This document shows positions 22,985 through 34,694 of a stretch of DNA of 64,000 nucleotides, in pieces; positions within the stretch are counted from its first letter, which is position 1, and every line of letters starts with the position of its first letter. The notes below the pieces were generated by a model, which worked only from the letters and a program-made list of their open reading frames with translations, had not been told where the DNA came from and did not search any database. Made by a program: the position numbers and the translations under genes. The stretch is from Erinaceus europaeus (Eukaryota; Chordata; Mammalia; Eulipotyphla; Erinaceidae): the NCBI RefSeq assembly GCF_950295315.1, contig NC_080168.1, forward strand, positions 73,760,553-73,824,552. Reading direction: 5' to 3'.

Positions 22985-23115
22985 AGATATGTGGACTGGA
23001 AAGATATTATAGTGATAGTGCAAAAATCCTTTCATGCCTGAGGTGCCAAAATTCTCAGGTTCAGTCCCCAGATCCACAATAAGCTAGAGATGAACAGTGC
23101 TCTGGGAAGGGGGTA
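22985..23115 (+). mobile_element. Type C SINE, old
   Basis: TATTATAGTGATAGTGCAA, CATGCCTGAGGTGCCAAAAT, GGTTCAGTCCCC (B box) and GAACAGTGCTCTGGG. Confidence 0.75.
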
Positions 23116-24640
23116 TGTGAGGGTACTAATACTTTGGGATGGATGCTTTTTTGTGGTCCATTAGTTGCAAAAGAGGTAAGAAGCTAATACCCCTTGTATG
23201 GTGTGGCCATAATTATTTTATAGACTATTGAACTCACTGCCTAAATTACCAAATGATAGTCTTCAAGTCAGAACACTAAACAGAGAGGATAGTATTTACA
23301 AGTAATGCTTCTCATACAGCTGGATAGAATTTAGGGTCATTCACTTATGTTCAGCATTTCTAAAGGTTAACAATGTGAATCATGCAATTGGAGTTAGCAT
23401 CACATGGATTCAGAATATCACCACATCAAAGTCCAGCTGGCGTCAGAGAAGGAAGGCTGATGTCATTGTATGCTTAGTCTATATGTTTTCTTAACACAAC
23501 AGCTAGCTTCCTATGAAACCCTTAGATCTGAGTAGGACATCCCCATAGCCTACATGTAGACTTTCCAGCATACTTTCACCATTTTAGCTATGCATGTAGG
23601 TATTACCCAGCCAAAAAAACACTCATTACAAAAATATATCCTGATGCTATAGAAAATGATGGTGCCAAGTTAAATGGAGTTATATTTTCCAGTCAAACCT
23701 ACCAATGTTCTTCTACTAGTTCCTCAGAGTTTTATACTTCCACAAAGCAGTAGACATAATTTATTAATAAAAGTGCCATATACAAAATTCCGAGTTATGG
23801 ACCAACAACTATATTTACTGTTGAATGTGAAATATTAATCCCCAATAAAAAGAATTTTTAAAAATGTGAATTATGATGACACTATAGGGCAGCATTATCC
23901 CCAAATCATTTGTTGTCCTTTAAGAGTAAAATGAGAAACACCACTCTAGTTTCATTAATGAAATCTCAAGCAACTTATGGTCAGACATGATATCGCTGAC
24001 TTTGAGCATCATTCCCTGATGAATGTTCATAAATGAAAACACTGTTGATAGTATTTTTAAACAAGAGAAAAAAGATTTGCTAAGTATTATGGAGCTCATA
24101 CAGAGGACACTGAACTGGAAAGCACTCAAAAGTCTGACCTACCTGAATCTCTTTTTAGGCTCCCATCACAGTTCTAGTATTAACATTTGCTGCTACCAAC
24201 TACAAGTTACATCCTGCCTCAGGCTTATGGTCCAGACTTGGCTCCTTATGTCAGGGTGTTCCTTGCATATGTTACTTTTCTTTTGAGATGGTTTACAACT
24301 TTTAATTATCCAATAAGTAAAACCCAGTTATTGCATTGTGATTGATGGATAACCCTTTTAATTTTCAAGAATTTATAGTCCAGTTGAGAATTAGTGAGAT
24401 GAAAAGTAGAAAACTGATTTATCTGAAGTAGGTGTTGGACTTTCTTGAAAGCCAGTGTAGCTATGGTTATGGGGGCCACTCTGCTACCTTTAGATTTCAT
24501 CCAATTAGGGTTTCTGTATCTTCTCCACATGAAATCAATTAGGGTTTGATGGATGATAAATCTGTCACCAAAAACTTTCATTTTGTGAGTCTGTTATTTG
24601 CTGCTTCTTACTCAGCACCTTGTCACTAGAGCAAGGCATG
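23116..24640. other. Repeat-poor stretch, no gene seen
   Basis: One of the longest stretches without recognisable young repeats. Short frames (for example 24023-24286 + and 24306-24581 -) show no family motif. Confidence 0.4.
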
Positions 24641-24644
24641 GTAC

Positions 24645-24981
24645 TCTGGGTTGAATGTGTTCCCTGAGATTCTATGCTGAAATCTAGTCCCCAATGTGAT
24701 TATAGTAGTAGGGGTCTTTTGGAAGGTCTAGGCCTTGAGGGTCGATCCCATTTGAACAGGATTAATGCCCTTATACAACACCTTTACCTCTTCTGCCATG
24801 TAAAGACAGAGTCTAAGAACAACTGTCTATAAATGAGGACGTGGGTTCTTACTAGATAATGAATATTCCAACATGTTGATCTTGAACTTCCCAGCCTCAG
24901 TACTGTGAGATATAACTTCTGTGTTTTATAAGCCTATTAGTCAGTTTCCTGTTGTAGCAGTTCAAATATGAGCAAGACAGC
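24645..24981 (+). mobile_element. MaLR-type LTR (MLT1-like)
   Basis: GGTTGAATGTGTTCCCTGAG, CCCCAATGTGATTATAGTAG, GGATTAATGCCCTTATA, CTGCCATGTAAAGACAGAG and a terminal GTTGTAGCAGTTC...GAGCAAGACAG follow the familiar order of mammalian MaLR LTRs. It is an ancient solo LTR with no internal sequence alongside. The exact subfamily is not determined. Confidence 0.7.
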
Positions 24982-25655
24982 ATTCCATATATAGTAGACA
25001 TTTAGGTTATTTGATTGGACATAGAATACAGTCTACGGCAGATCATAATATCAAGTATTTAGAATTATTGTATTTTGGAAATAAATTGGTCAGAGCCATT
25101 ACTTCCAAATGACCACATTCTTTATCACAGATCATAATCTAAACATCCTGTGAGAGGAGAATTAATTCAAATTTTAAAAGTAAAATAATGCAATGAATGG
25201 CATAGTGATTGGAAATGCTTTTGAATGGTTCACTGGTTGGGACTGTGATTATGATCCTTTAGTTCCTTCTAGTGAGGGGAGCTGACTCTATTATGAAGGA
25301 GAACAGGGAATTCTGGACATAAACCAGACCAAGGCTGTTTTGTGGGGCAGAGGATTGGAGGAGATGTTATTCAGGGACTCTCATGTCCCTGGAAGATCCT
25401 AAATCCTCAAAACAACAGAAAGATAAAACAAAATAGGAAATTCTTGCTCTTAGAGCTTGTATTTTCTGGAAAGAAATCACTAATCATTATTTGCTTTCTT
25501 GCAAGGGCAGAAAAACTAAATTAGAAAGACATTACCCTGCCAGGTACATGTACACACACATTCACACTCACAGATGAAAGTACTGGGGGGCTATAGTAAC
25601 ACTTTGTGTTAGCAAACAGGACTTGCATGTTTTCTTTTGTCAAGAAAGATGCCAC
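24982..25655. other. No gene seen
   Basis: AT-rich with no repeat recognised. Confidence 0.4.
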
Positions 25656-25658
25656 ATG

Positions 25659-25880
25659 GGAGTTGGGTGGTAGTGCAGCGGATTAAGTGCACATGGCGCA
25701 AAGCGCAAGGACCAGCGTAAGGATCCTGGTTCAAGCCCCTGGCTCTCCACCTGCCGGGGGGTCGCTTCACAGGCGGTGAAGCAGGTCTGCAGGTGTCTTA
25801 TCTTTCTCTCCTCCTCTCTGTCTTCCCCTCCTCTCCGTTTCTCTCTGTCCTATCCAACAACAACAACAACAACAACAAAA
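25659..25880 (+). mobile_element. Type A SINE, young, short form
   Basis: GTAGTGCAGCGGATTAAGTG (A box), CATGGCGCAAAGCGCAAGG, GGTTCAAGCCCC (B box), a CACAGGCGGTGAAGCAGG stem, pyrimidine segment and (CAA)n. It is close to consensus, with CpGs retained. Confidence 0.9.
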
Positions 25881-25989
25881 AGACATTATGATGAATTTTT
25901 CCTTTGTTTTCCACTAGTTGCTTGGCTGTATTTCCTATAGAAGACTTCATCTTAACCTGAATTGTGAGGGGTTTGGCTTCTAACCCCAA

Positions 25990-26640
25990 CTCTTGCCCCT
26001 TGCTGATGCTTTAGGAGGCTTTTGCTGTCATTTCCTTGTTGGCTGACCTTTGGGCCAGAGTTCTGGACTTGCAGTGTCCTTCATAGGGACAGGACATATC
26101 CTGGAAAAGTCCTGTCTGGCAGCTGGCTCCCTCGGTGTTCTCTGTGGGTGTACTCATGCAACCAGCAACTCTGTGACTCCAGCAGATGTTTTTGTCTGTA
26201 ACCCTTGGGCACCTTGCCCTGTTGTCTCAGATGCAGAGGGTGATGGCTGGCACTCTGCCGGGTACCGCCAGGACCAAGGACAATGTCAAGTCGTGTTTGG
26301 AGCCACTCTCAGGAGCCAAGTGGTCACCAGTGGAAGACACTGGATGTATCCACTTGCTCTGAACAGCATCGGGGGACTTGCTCACTCAAGTGTCTTGCTG
26401 CTATATGTGCCTGTACATTCTCTGTCCTTGGCTTTGTGTTTGAAATTGTTTTGTTTGCATGCTGCATTTACCTCATTGTGCAATTGTGGTAACTAGAGAG
26501 GTTATCTGGACAGATGCCATGGGTCTCATGGCTGGGTCTGTAGCAAAATATTGGTGGGAAACCATGCTGCCCCAAGTGTATTATGGGTCAGCCCTGAAGA
26601 TTGAAGTCACCTAAACAATAAATAAGACATAAACCTCTGT
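25990..26640 (+). other. GC-richer unidentified block
   Basis: This stretch is clearly richer in G+C than its neighbours and holds the longest non-repeat open frame of the window (26050-26496, 148 codons), overlapped by 26283-26492. The frames contain cysteine-rich and hydrophobic C-terminal stretches (for example VLGFVFEIVLFACCIYLIV), but I recognise no family. An AATAAA follows at about 26618-26625. It may be a decayed processed pseudogene or an old repeat; it has no SINE or L1 landmarks. I do not claim it as a gene. Confidence 0.3.
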
Positions 26641-26828
26641 CAGTCAACACGGATTGCACATTTACACAATTGGTCAGAGCCCAGAACAACATTGTGCTTG
26701 TCAGAAAGCTGGACTGTGGACCTCAGAACAACAACTATAAGCTGAGTTCTTTACATGTTTTCAATTTATTTTTGATTCCTTCTTACTCCTATTTTTTTAA
26801 CAGATTCAGTACATATGGAAGTATTTTT

Positions 26829-27350
26829 TATTTTTTAAATAATTTTTATTTATAAAAAGGAACACTGACAAAAGCCATAGGATAAGAGGGGTACAACTTC
26901 ACACAACACACACCACCAGAATTCCATATCCCATCCCCTCCCTGATAGCTTCCCTATTCTTTATCCCTCTGGGAGTATGGACCCAAGGTCATTGTGGAAT
27001 GAAAAAGGTGGAAGGTCTGGCTTCTGTAATTGCTTCCCTGCTGAATATGGGTGTTGACAGGTCCATCCATACTCCCATCCTGTCTCTCTCTTACCCTAGT
27101 GGGGTGGGGCTCTGGGAAAGCGGGGCTTCAGGACACATGATGGGGTTGTCTGTCCAGGGAAGTCTGATCAGCATCATTAGCATCTGGAACCTGGTGGCTG
27201 AAAGAAGAGTTAACATACAAAGTCAAACAAACTGTTGACTAATCATGAACCTAAAGGCTGGAATAGTGCAGATGAAGATTTGGGGGTCTCTATTTTATAG
27301 ATAGTAGACCTATTTTAGTTATATTCCAAAGGGCCCATGACTATAGTAGT
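26829..27350 (-). mobile_element. 5'-truncated L1 3' UTR, antisense
   Basis: ATTTATAAAAAGGAACACTG start, TTCCCTGCTGAATATGG and CTATTTTAGTTATATTCC blocks, ending near 27350. Confidence 0.85.
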
Positions 27351-27482
27351 GTTTTTTTTTGTTGTTGTTGTTGTTTGTTTAAAGAAAATACGAGTGAATG
27401 GATAAGTGACTTTACCAAGTCACCTTCTTGATTTCCTTACCTGTATGGTACCTTATTTATTCATTAAAAAAACACTAATTGA

Positions 27483-27745
27483 AGGGGTCAGGCAGTAGCA
27501 CAGCAGATTAAGCACATGTGGCACAAAGCACAAGGACTGGCATAAGGATCCCGGTTCGAACCTCCGGCTCTCCACGTGCAGGGGAGTCACCTCACAAGCA
27601 GTGAAGCAGGTCTGTAGATGTCTTTCTTTCTCTCCTCCTCTCTGTCTTACCCTCCTATCTCCATTTCTCTCTTTCCTATCCAACATGATGACATCAATAA
27701 CAACAATAATAATAACTACAACAAGGGCAACAAAAGGGAATACAT
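27483..27745 (+). mobile_element. Type A SINE, short form
   Basis: GCAGTAGCACAGCAGATTAA (A box), GGTTCGAACCTC (B box), pyrimidine segment, (AATAAT)n linker and AAATAAATTG tail. A short AATTGAA repetition flanks it. Confidence 0.9.
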
Positions 27746-27844
27746 AAATAAATTGAATTTTTTTTCTCCTGGGCACTAGTGTGGATCTTGAGGGCACAAT
27801 GAGAATGGAAATTAAATCCTTTTCATATACTTGTCCATTTTTTC

Positions 27845-28020
27845 TATTTTTTTAATGATCTCTTATTTTTGTGAAAATTTTTATTGATGACTTACAAGAT
27901 TGTAAGATAACTGGGGTATAATTCCACACCACAAACCACCACCAGTTCAGTATTCTGTACCCCCACCCACCGACCCACCTCCCAAGGATAATCACCATAG
28001 TTCTCCTAAGGTCTTAGAAA
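27845..28020 (-). mobile_element. L1 3' UTR of an older subfamily, antisense
   Basis: TTATTGATGACTTACAAGAT, CACCACCAGTTCAGTATTC and the C-rich block resemble the older UTR at 29605. Confidence 0.5.
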
Positions 28021-28029
28021 CAAGATGAC

Positions 28030-28175
28030 TCCTTTTTTTTTTTTTTTTGCAAGTTTAGGTCTTCCAATTCTATTTTTTATTTTTTATTTAATAGGACAGA
28101 GAGTTAGAGATAGGGAAAGAGATAGACTTCTGCAGATCTACTTTGATGTTTGTGAAGCATCCACCCTGCAGGTAG
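28030..28175 (-). mobile_element. Type A SINE fragment
   Basis: T-run, AATAGGACAGAGAGTTAGAG, CTTCTGCAGATCTACTTTG and GAAGCATCCACCCTGCAGG. The box region is missing. Confidence 0.65.
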
Positions 28176-28204
28176 GAAACAATAGGCATTTATTTCATGT
28201 TTTT

Positions 28205-28352
28205 AAAGATTTTGTTTATTAATGAGAAAGATAGGAGGAGAGGGAAATAACCAGATATCACCCTGGTACATGTGCTGCTGGGGTTTGAATTCAGGACCTC
28301 ATGCTTGAGAGTTCAGTGCTTTATCCACTGAGCCATCTCCTAGACCACCATT
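28205..28352 (-). mobile_element. Type B SINE, antisense
   Basis: TTTATTAATGAGAAAGATAGG, GTTTGAATTCAGGACC and CTCATGCTTGAGAGTTCAG, then ATCCACTGAGCCATCTCC. Confidence 0.8.
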
Positions 28353-28365
28353 TATTTCATTTTTA

Positions 28366-29010
28366 AATTTTTTATTTAAAATAAGGAAGCACTGACAAAA
28401 CCATAGGAAAAGAGGGGTACAACTTTGAGTTTCCCTTTCTGTTCTTCTTTTTCGACTTCTGTTGATGAGTGGGATCATCCCATACTCATCTTTGTCTTTC
28501 TGACTTAGCTCACTTAACATAATTCCTTCTAGTTCTATCCAAGATGGGTCAGAGAAGGTGGGTTTATTGTTCTTCATAGCTGCGTAATATTCCATTGTGT
28601 ATATATACCACAGCTTCTCTCAGCCACTCATCTGTTGTTGGGCACCTGGTTTGCTTTAGGTTTTAGTTATTACAAATTGTGCTGCTATGAACTTAAGTGT
28701 ACAGATATCTTTTTTTTGTTTGGGTGTTATGGTGTCCTTGGGGTTTATCCCTAGGAGAGGAATTACTAGGTTATGAAAGGCCCATGTTTAGCCTTATGAG
28801 AGTCCTCCAGACTGCTCTCCACAGATGTTGGACCAATTTACATTCCTACCAGCAGTGCAGAAGGGTTCCTTTCCCCCCCACAACCTCTCCAGCATTTGTT
28901 GCTGCTGTCATTTTTGATGTATGCCATTCTCATAGGGGTGAAGTGGAATCTAAATGTTGTCTTCATTTGCATTTCTCGACAATCAGTGACCTAGAGCAAT
29001 TTTTCTCTTA
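28366..29010 (-). mobile_element. L1 ORF2 3' end with almost the whole 3' UTR deleted
   Basis: The first 60 bp are the extreme 3' end of the L1 UTR (AAGGAAGCACTGACAAAACC...GGGGTACAAC). At about 28425 the sequence jumps directly to the ORF2 end region (TTTGAGTTTCCCTTTCTG). The - frame 28595-28299 carries the L1 ORF2 C-terminal signature MEYYAAMKNN and the later LSELSQKDKDEYG. The antisense ORF2 continues to about 29010 (TGTTGGACCAATTTACATTC). Confidence 0.8.
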
Positions 29011-29019
29011 ATTTCCCTC

Positions 29020-29600
29020 TGTCTTACCAAGTAAAGTAAATTAGTAGTAAAAAAAATAATAAAATCCATTCAGAAGTTCCCTCTTCAGAGAGAATTTCAA
29101 CATTTTTTTGATATGGTTATAGGATACACAGGAGTGAGTCAGTAAGCAAGTATAAGGATTCACCACTGATTGAACACAGACTGAAAGGAAGCTAGTTCAT
29201 CTTGTTCTTGCCACTCTTGTGCCAGAAACCATTTTAAGGCACCTCATAGTGGCTCCAGTATGTGACCAGGTGGAGTTTGAAGCTTCACATCCAGAGGACT
29301 GCAAGCTAGACTCCACTTTTGCATACATTGTGAGAGCCAACCATGTAGATCTGGGGAAATCCTGGGTGGCCTCTACTGATTTAGCTATAGAGACAAAATC
29401 CCCGGAAAGCAAATTCTGCTTCCAATAGTACATCTCACCTGACCTTACTATTTTCATTTAAAATAATTAAAAATCATTTACTATTGAATCTTCAACTAAA
29501 ACTGTAATATTTCACTATGCTGATATATTGTATTTAACAAAGATAGAGAGGTTGTTTTTCTTTCTTCTCCCCTTTAGCAATTTAGAAAAGTAATATTAAA
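29020..29600. other. No gene seen
   Basis: The open frames at 29219-29428 (+) and 29457-29197 (-) overlap on opposite strands and show no recognisable domain. No repeat is assigned. Confidence 0.35.
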
Positions 29601-29604
29601 GCAA

Positions 29605-30770
29605 TGCATATTTTTAAATTATTTATTTATTTTTATATTACAGAATTACAAATTGACAGGGGTTTGAATCCACACCATTCTCACTGCCAGAGTTCTGAAT
29701 CTTCAGCCTCCCCACTGCAATCCACCATATTTCCCCTAAGGTTGTAGACATGGGCCAACCATCATCTCTACAACTATCTGTCCACATTTATACATAGTTG
29801 CCCTTTTTTCTGATTCAATTTTCTCTTCCTCTCCAAGCCACTCATGACAATATAACTACCTCCATATGTCCCTCTCCTGTTTCTTCTCTCTCTCTGGGTG
29901 CTGATGGAGCTGGAGTTCAGAACCCTCTTATCTTTATCCTATCACTTCTCCCCCACTGGAAGTATGAATCAAGGTTATTTTGGGGGAGCAAAAGGTAGGA
30001 GTTCTGGCTTCTGTAATTGCTTCTCCACTAAGCATGGGTGTTGACAGGTTGATCCAAACCCTCAGCCTGTTTCTATATTTCCCTAGTGGACCAGAGATCT
30101 GGAGATGCGAGTGTCCAGGACACATTGGTGAAGTTATCGTCCCAGAGAACTCAGGATGGAGTCATGGTAACATCTGTTACTTGGTGTATGGAAGGTGACA
30201 TGACCTAAGTTGAAATGAAATGGTTAATGAACAAGAACCAAAAAGTAGGATTATAGTGGATGGGATTAGGGATTTTAATGAAGAAATCTAGGAAATCCAT
30301 TTTAGGCATGTTCCTAGGGGCACACAACTATGGCAGTTTTGCTTGAGTTTGGTAGCTGGCCTGAGGTTGGATAAGAATATCGTCTGAGGGAATGGTGTCA
30401 GAGTAGAGAAAAGGGCTAGAAAGTTGGATTAGGGCAGGGAGTAGCTCCTGCTCTTGAAAAAAAAATTCTGTGAATAAAATTAACTATTTACCTCCATCTA
30501 TCTGTTCCAGGGCATATATATATATTTAGCACCAGAGCCTGTGTCACCTCTAAGTCCTTACTGGTCTGAGCTTACAGCTCATGGTCACAACTGGGGATAT
30601 TGCAAGCTACATTTATTTCAGGACCAGTCTTTTTTAAGTGGCAGGGCAGCATACCCCTACTCTCCCTTTGGATAATGGGGCTACCCCTACTATCATAAGA
30701 AATACATTTCTTATGTGATTGTCATTGTGGGATAGATACAGTAAAACAAAAGGTATATGAAATTTTAAAC
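29605..30770 (-). mobile_element. Older L1 3' UTR, antisense
   Basis: ATTTTTATATTACAGAATTAC start, GTTGTAGACATGGGCC, then blocks homologous to the younger UTR (GGAGTTCTGGCTTCTGTAATT, CCAGGACACATTGGTG) and the distal part (GTCTGAGGGAATGGTGTCAG). Confidence 0.7.
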
Positions 30771-30784
30771 TTTCGTAGCTTCTG

Positions 30785-31015
30785 CTGAGTTTTTATTTCT
30801 TCTTTTTACTTTTTTTATATTTTCATTTATTATTGGTCTAGACAGAGAGAAGTTGAGAGGGGAAGGGGAGACAGAGAGGGAGAGATACCTATAACAGTAC
30901 TTCACCGCCTGTGAAGCTGTCCCCCTGCAGGTGGGTGGGGACCAGGGGCTTGAACCCAGGTCCTTGCACACTGTAGTGTGTGCTCTTAATCAGGTACACC
31001 ACTACCTGGCCCACA
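30785..31015 (-). mobile_element. Type A SINE
   Basis: T-rich tail, GACAGAGAGAAGTTGAGAGG, CTTCACCGCCTGTGAAGCTG, GGGGCTTGAACCCAGG and CACCACTACCTGGCCC. Confidence 0.85.
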
Positions 31016-31171
31016 GATTTTCTTCCTATGGGTTAAACAATTTTATTCCAGCCAGCAGTGCATAAGATTAACTCAGTACTCACCAGCATGTAATTCTATG
31101 AAGTTATAAATTCTGTTTATTTTATGGAAGGAGATCTACAATGCATATTTCTAGGCTCGTATGTCATTTTT

Positions 31172-31463
31172 CTTCTCGGTGCCTGCACTACGAATCCACT
31201 GCTACTAGAAGCTATTTTCCCCATTTTGTTGCCCTTGTTGTTGTTGTGCTTGTTGTAGTTGTTATTGTTGTCATAGCTGTTGTTGTTGTTGGATAGGACA
31301 GAGAGAAATGGACAGAGATGGGGAAGACAGAGAGGAGGAGAGAAAGATAAACACCTGCAGACCTGCTTCTCCTGCAGGTGGCGGGGGCTCGAACTAGGAT
31401 CCTTATGTCGGCCTTGCACTTTGCGCCATGTGCGCTTAACCCGCGGCGCTATTGCCAGACTCC
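31172..31463 (-). mobile_element. Type A SINE, long 3' module
   Basis: Antisense 3' module (TCGGTGCCTGCACTACG), CCCCATTTTGTTGCCCTTG, (GTT)n linker, purine segment, GGGGCTCGAACTAGGATCC and TTAACCCGCGGCGCTATTG. Confidence 0.92.
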
Positions 31464-31480
31464 CCATATTTCTTTTTTCT

Positions 31481-31746
31481 TTTTTTAAATTTATTTTCCC
31501 TTTTGTTGCCCTTGTTTTTTATTGTTGTTGTAGTTATTATTGTTGTTATTGATGTTGTTATTGGATAGGACAGAGAGGAATGGAGAAGGGGGAAAAGACA
31601 GAGAGGAGGAGAGAAAAATAGACACCTGCAGACCTGCTTCACCACTTGTGAAGCAACTCCCCTCACGTGGGGAGCCGAGGCTCAAACCCGGGTCCTTAAC
31701 ACTGGTCCTTACGCTTAACCCACTGGGTTACCGCCTGACTCACCCA
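31481..31746 (-). mobile_element. Type A SINE, short form, 17-bp TSD
   Basis: Same family and orientation as the preceding SINE, inserted immediately after it. The TSD CCATATTTCTTTTTTCT lies at 31464-31480 and 31747-31763, perfect over 17 bp. Confidence 0.95.
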
Positions 31747-31763
31747 CCATATTTCTTTTTTCT

Positions 31764-33015
31764 TATCAATCTTATTAATATACTTAGCCTGGCTTGATAA
31801 TACATTGAGTTAGTACTCAGCTAAAACTAAACCCTTTCCAGGGTCTGTAAGTTCCTACAATCTGGTACTCAGGCATATCCAGGAATGGACTAGAATAAAA
31901 AGACAATAATAATTACAATAATAGTAATAATTAGAAGATGTCACTGAAGCATTCCAGAGCTATGTCCAGGCCCTACCTCTTCCGTTGAAGGCTTCCATGT
32001 ATTAGGAGTACCTCCTTGGTAAAGTAGTGTTTATTTCATCATGGAAGTTAAAAAAGAAAATTTGCATTGTAGAACCTTTTAATAAATTGTATTGGGTAAA
32101 AAATCCCCCCAAAGTAATAACAATTGTTTTACAGATTTAAGAGAAAGTGAGTTTTTACAGGGATATATATATATATATGACGTGACAGTCAACTTCTCCC
32201 AGTGTCTATCCTCCTCCTCTTCTCCTTCTCCTCCTCCATCTCCTCCTCTTCCTCCATCTCCTCCTCCACCATCTCCTCCTTCTAGTGGACTAGAATTTTT
32301 CTTGGGCACAAAGAATTTTTCTCTAGTCAAAGTCTTAGCCCTCTTTGAAGCTAGACTTCATTGTGTTTTTTGTTCTGGAAATGAGATGTTGAGAGTGGTG
32401 CATCCAAACATAGATCTAAAAAGGACTGCTTGTAAATATCCATTGTATCTTCTCCCTTTCTGCTGGCTGGGATGCATCCCTCAAGGAGATTATATTCTAG
32501 TGGGAAGACAGAATCAAACAGCTGTGAAGCAATTAATTGTTTATTTGAAATTCTGATCAGAACTACTAAGGGGCATATATTATGCTAGGAGAATGCCTAA
32601 TCAGAAGGCATAATGTAGCGTGGGGTCAGACAAAAACATTCCTAAAGAAATAACCTGATAAATGTATGTTATAATGCTAGTTGTACATTAAAAATATGTT
32701 TCAGACAATAGAATACACAAAATGATTTCACATGTTATAAAAATAATTCTAATATCCTTATGTACATTTTAATATAAATAATATAAAATATGTTCTTTTC
32801 AGTGAACAATGTAGAATGAATACTTCACATTAGTAAATACATTTTTACATCATACTATGCTAATATGGATAGATCCTGTTCTTGTCAACCAATTCCCTGG
32901 TGTTGGATGTTTGTATTGCTTTTCACTTTTAGTTACTCTAGGAAATCTTGTTAGAAGCATTACTACAAGGATTCTGAACTGTTTATGGAAAAGAAATAGT
33001 GATGGTGAAATGTGT
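31764..33015. other. Mostly unassigned, one simple repeat
   Basis: No gene. There is an (AT)n run at 32165-32179 and a polypyrimidine CCT/TCT tract at about 32205-32285, the source of the Ser/Pro-rich frame at 32092-32556. Confidence 0.45.
32205..32285. repeat. (CCT/CTT)n polypyrimidine tract
   Basis: An imperfect trinucleotide run with CTCCTCCTCTTCTCC-type units. Its purine complement gives the Gly/Glu-rich - frame, which is an artefact. Confidence 0.9.
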
Positions 33016-33017
33016 GC

Positions 33018-33450
33018 TATATGGGCCAGATAGTGACACATCCAGTAGGGTGCATACAGTACCATGTCCAAGAAGCTGGTTTCAAGTCCCCAGCTATAGG
33101 AGGGAAGCTTTACAAGCAGTGGAACAGTGATGCAGCCCTATCTCTTTCTTTCTCCCACTCTGCCTCACCCTTTCCACTCAATTTCCGTCGCCTCTGATTC
33201 CAAAAAATAAGAAGGAGGAGAAGGAGGAGAAGAAGGAGAAGGAGAAGAAGGAGGAGGAGAAGGAGAAGGAGGAGAAGGAGAAGGAGAAAGAGAAGGAGAA
33301 GAAGAAGAAGAAGAAGAAGAAGAAGAAGAAGAAGAAGAAGAAGAAGAAGAAGAAGAAGGAGAAGAAGGAGAAGAAAAAAGGATTCTAGGAATGGTGGATT
33401 TCTCAGGCAGGAACCCAAGCCCCAGTGATAAACCTGGTGGCAATAAAAAA
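33018..33450 (+). mobile_element. Type A SINE carrying an internal (GAA/GGA)n expansion
   Basis: Head GGGCCAGATAGTGACACATCC, pyrimidine segment to CTCAATTTCCG, then the expanded purine repeat, then the 3' module (AGGAATGGTGGATTTCTCAGG...CCAGTGATAAACCTGG) and an A tail. The microsatellite therefore replaces the normal linker between body and 3' module. Confidence 0.8.
33205..33381. repeat. (GAA)n/(GGA)n microsatellite
   Basis: Purine-only tract with a pure (AAG)n core at about 33300-33357. It generates the spurious poly-Leu and poly-Ser frames on the - strand. Confidence 0.95.
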
Positions 33451-34550
33451 AAGTATGCTGTGAAGCAAAAGTTTATAACTTATTCTGACCTTATGTTTTC
33501 TTTCAGAAAGTACAATAGAAATATTTAGTTTTGGAATGAAATTTCTCATGCAGCTTTACTTAGCTAGTCAATTCCTGAAGGTCCTTGGGGGGAAATTTAC
33601 ACTATCTCTCTGGGATGACGATTTATTGTTGGTAGATAAGGTCAGAATGTCAAGGGAAATGATATGTGAATATAAAGTCTAAAAGCCAGAAGGCCACTTC
33701 TGCTTTTTCAAATCAAAATGTGATCTGTTGTCATAATACAATATTTCTGGTCTCTCTCTCTCTCTCTCTCTCTGTCAGTGTGGTAATTGTTACTTCATCT
33801 GTGACCTCTTTCCAAAAGCAATGAGTGAGCCTCCACAAGATAATCACTAGAGTATCTGATTCTTTCATGAGTAATAGTCCAGGAGAATGGCCTAAGCAAA
33901 TAGTATTGCTTGGATGTGTTGTGGGAGACTGAAACTGTCTGAATGAAAACAAAGTCTGATAGGATAATAGAATTCAGATGATTTGTCTTACATGGGAGAG
34001 CCAAGTCTGAGATTCTTCCTCATTTTGTTTAAGAAATAGTAATGTAGTATTATATATTAAGGAAGGATATAAAATGGAATACGGGCAGATTTAGCAGTGT
34101 GAAATTATAATATGGTATTTGGGGTTTATAATAGGGAAGGATCCATTTACACTGTGGTTAACTATGAGGTAAACTTGCAAATATGTGTCCATGTTACAGT
34201 CATCTACTATGAGCAAATATGTTTGGATTGTGAACCCAAAGGAAGAGAGGGGTAAAAAGGTCTCATGAATTTTAGTTTATTGGGATAACATAACTGTGAT
34301 GGAGGTCCATTGGTAATTTAAGGCATTCTAATATTAGTGGCAGCATTTGAGCAAATGACCATCAGAAATGGGATTATTTGGAAGGAGATTCTAATTCTTT
34401 CTGGATAAACCTAGATTGACTCACATTCTCATCATACATTTTTGTCCAGAAGAGTGGAGGCACCTAATAGTTCTCTATTTCAAGTCAGTAACTTTTGAAT
34501 CATTCAGTACGTGCCCATTACTAACCGGAAAATGAACAAGAAACAAAAAC
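33451..34550. other. No gene seen
   Basis: AT-rich. A (TC)n run lies at 33752-33774. No repeat family assigned. Confidence 0.4.
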
Positions 34551-34554
34551 ACTA

Positions 34555-34690
34555 CAGGATATGGCACGATAGATAAAGACTCTAAAGCATGAGGTTCCAA
34601 GTTCAACTCCTGGCATCTCATGTACCAGAATGATACTCTGATTCATATTCTTTCCTTTTCTATCTATCTCACTATCAATCATATTTTAAA
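34555..34690 (+). mobile_element. Type B SINE, old
   Basis: GATATGGCACGATAGATAAA, CTAAAGCATGAGGTTCCAAG, GTTCAACTCCTGG and a TCATGTACCAGAATGATACTC tail portion. Confidence 0.75.
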
Positions 34691-34694
34691 AATC

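Noticed and set aside
29197..29457. Conserved exon suggested by open frames on both strands
   Set aside because: No recognisable motif, no splice context I could defend, and frames of 70-86 codons are expected by chance in 64 kb.
33110..33443. Long poly-Leu and poly-Ser frames
   Set aside because: Translation of a (GAA/GGA)n microsatellite inside a SINE.
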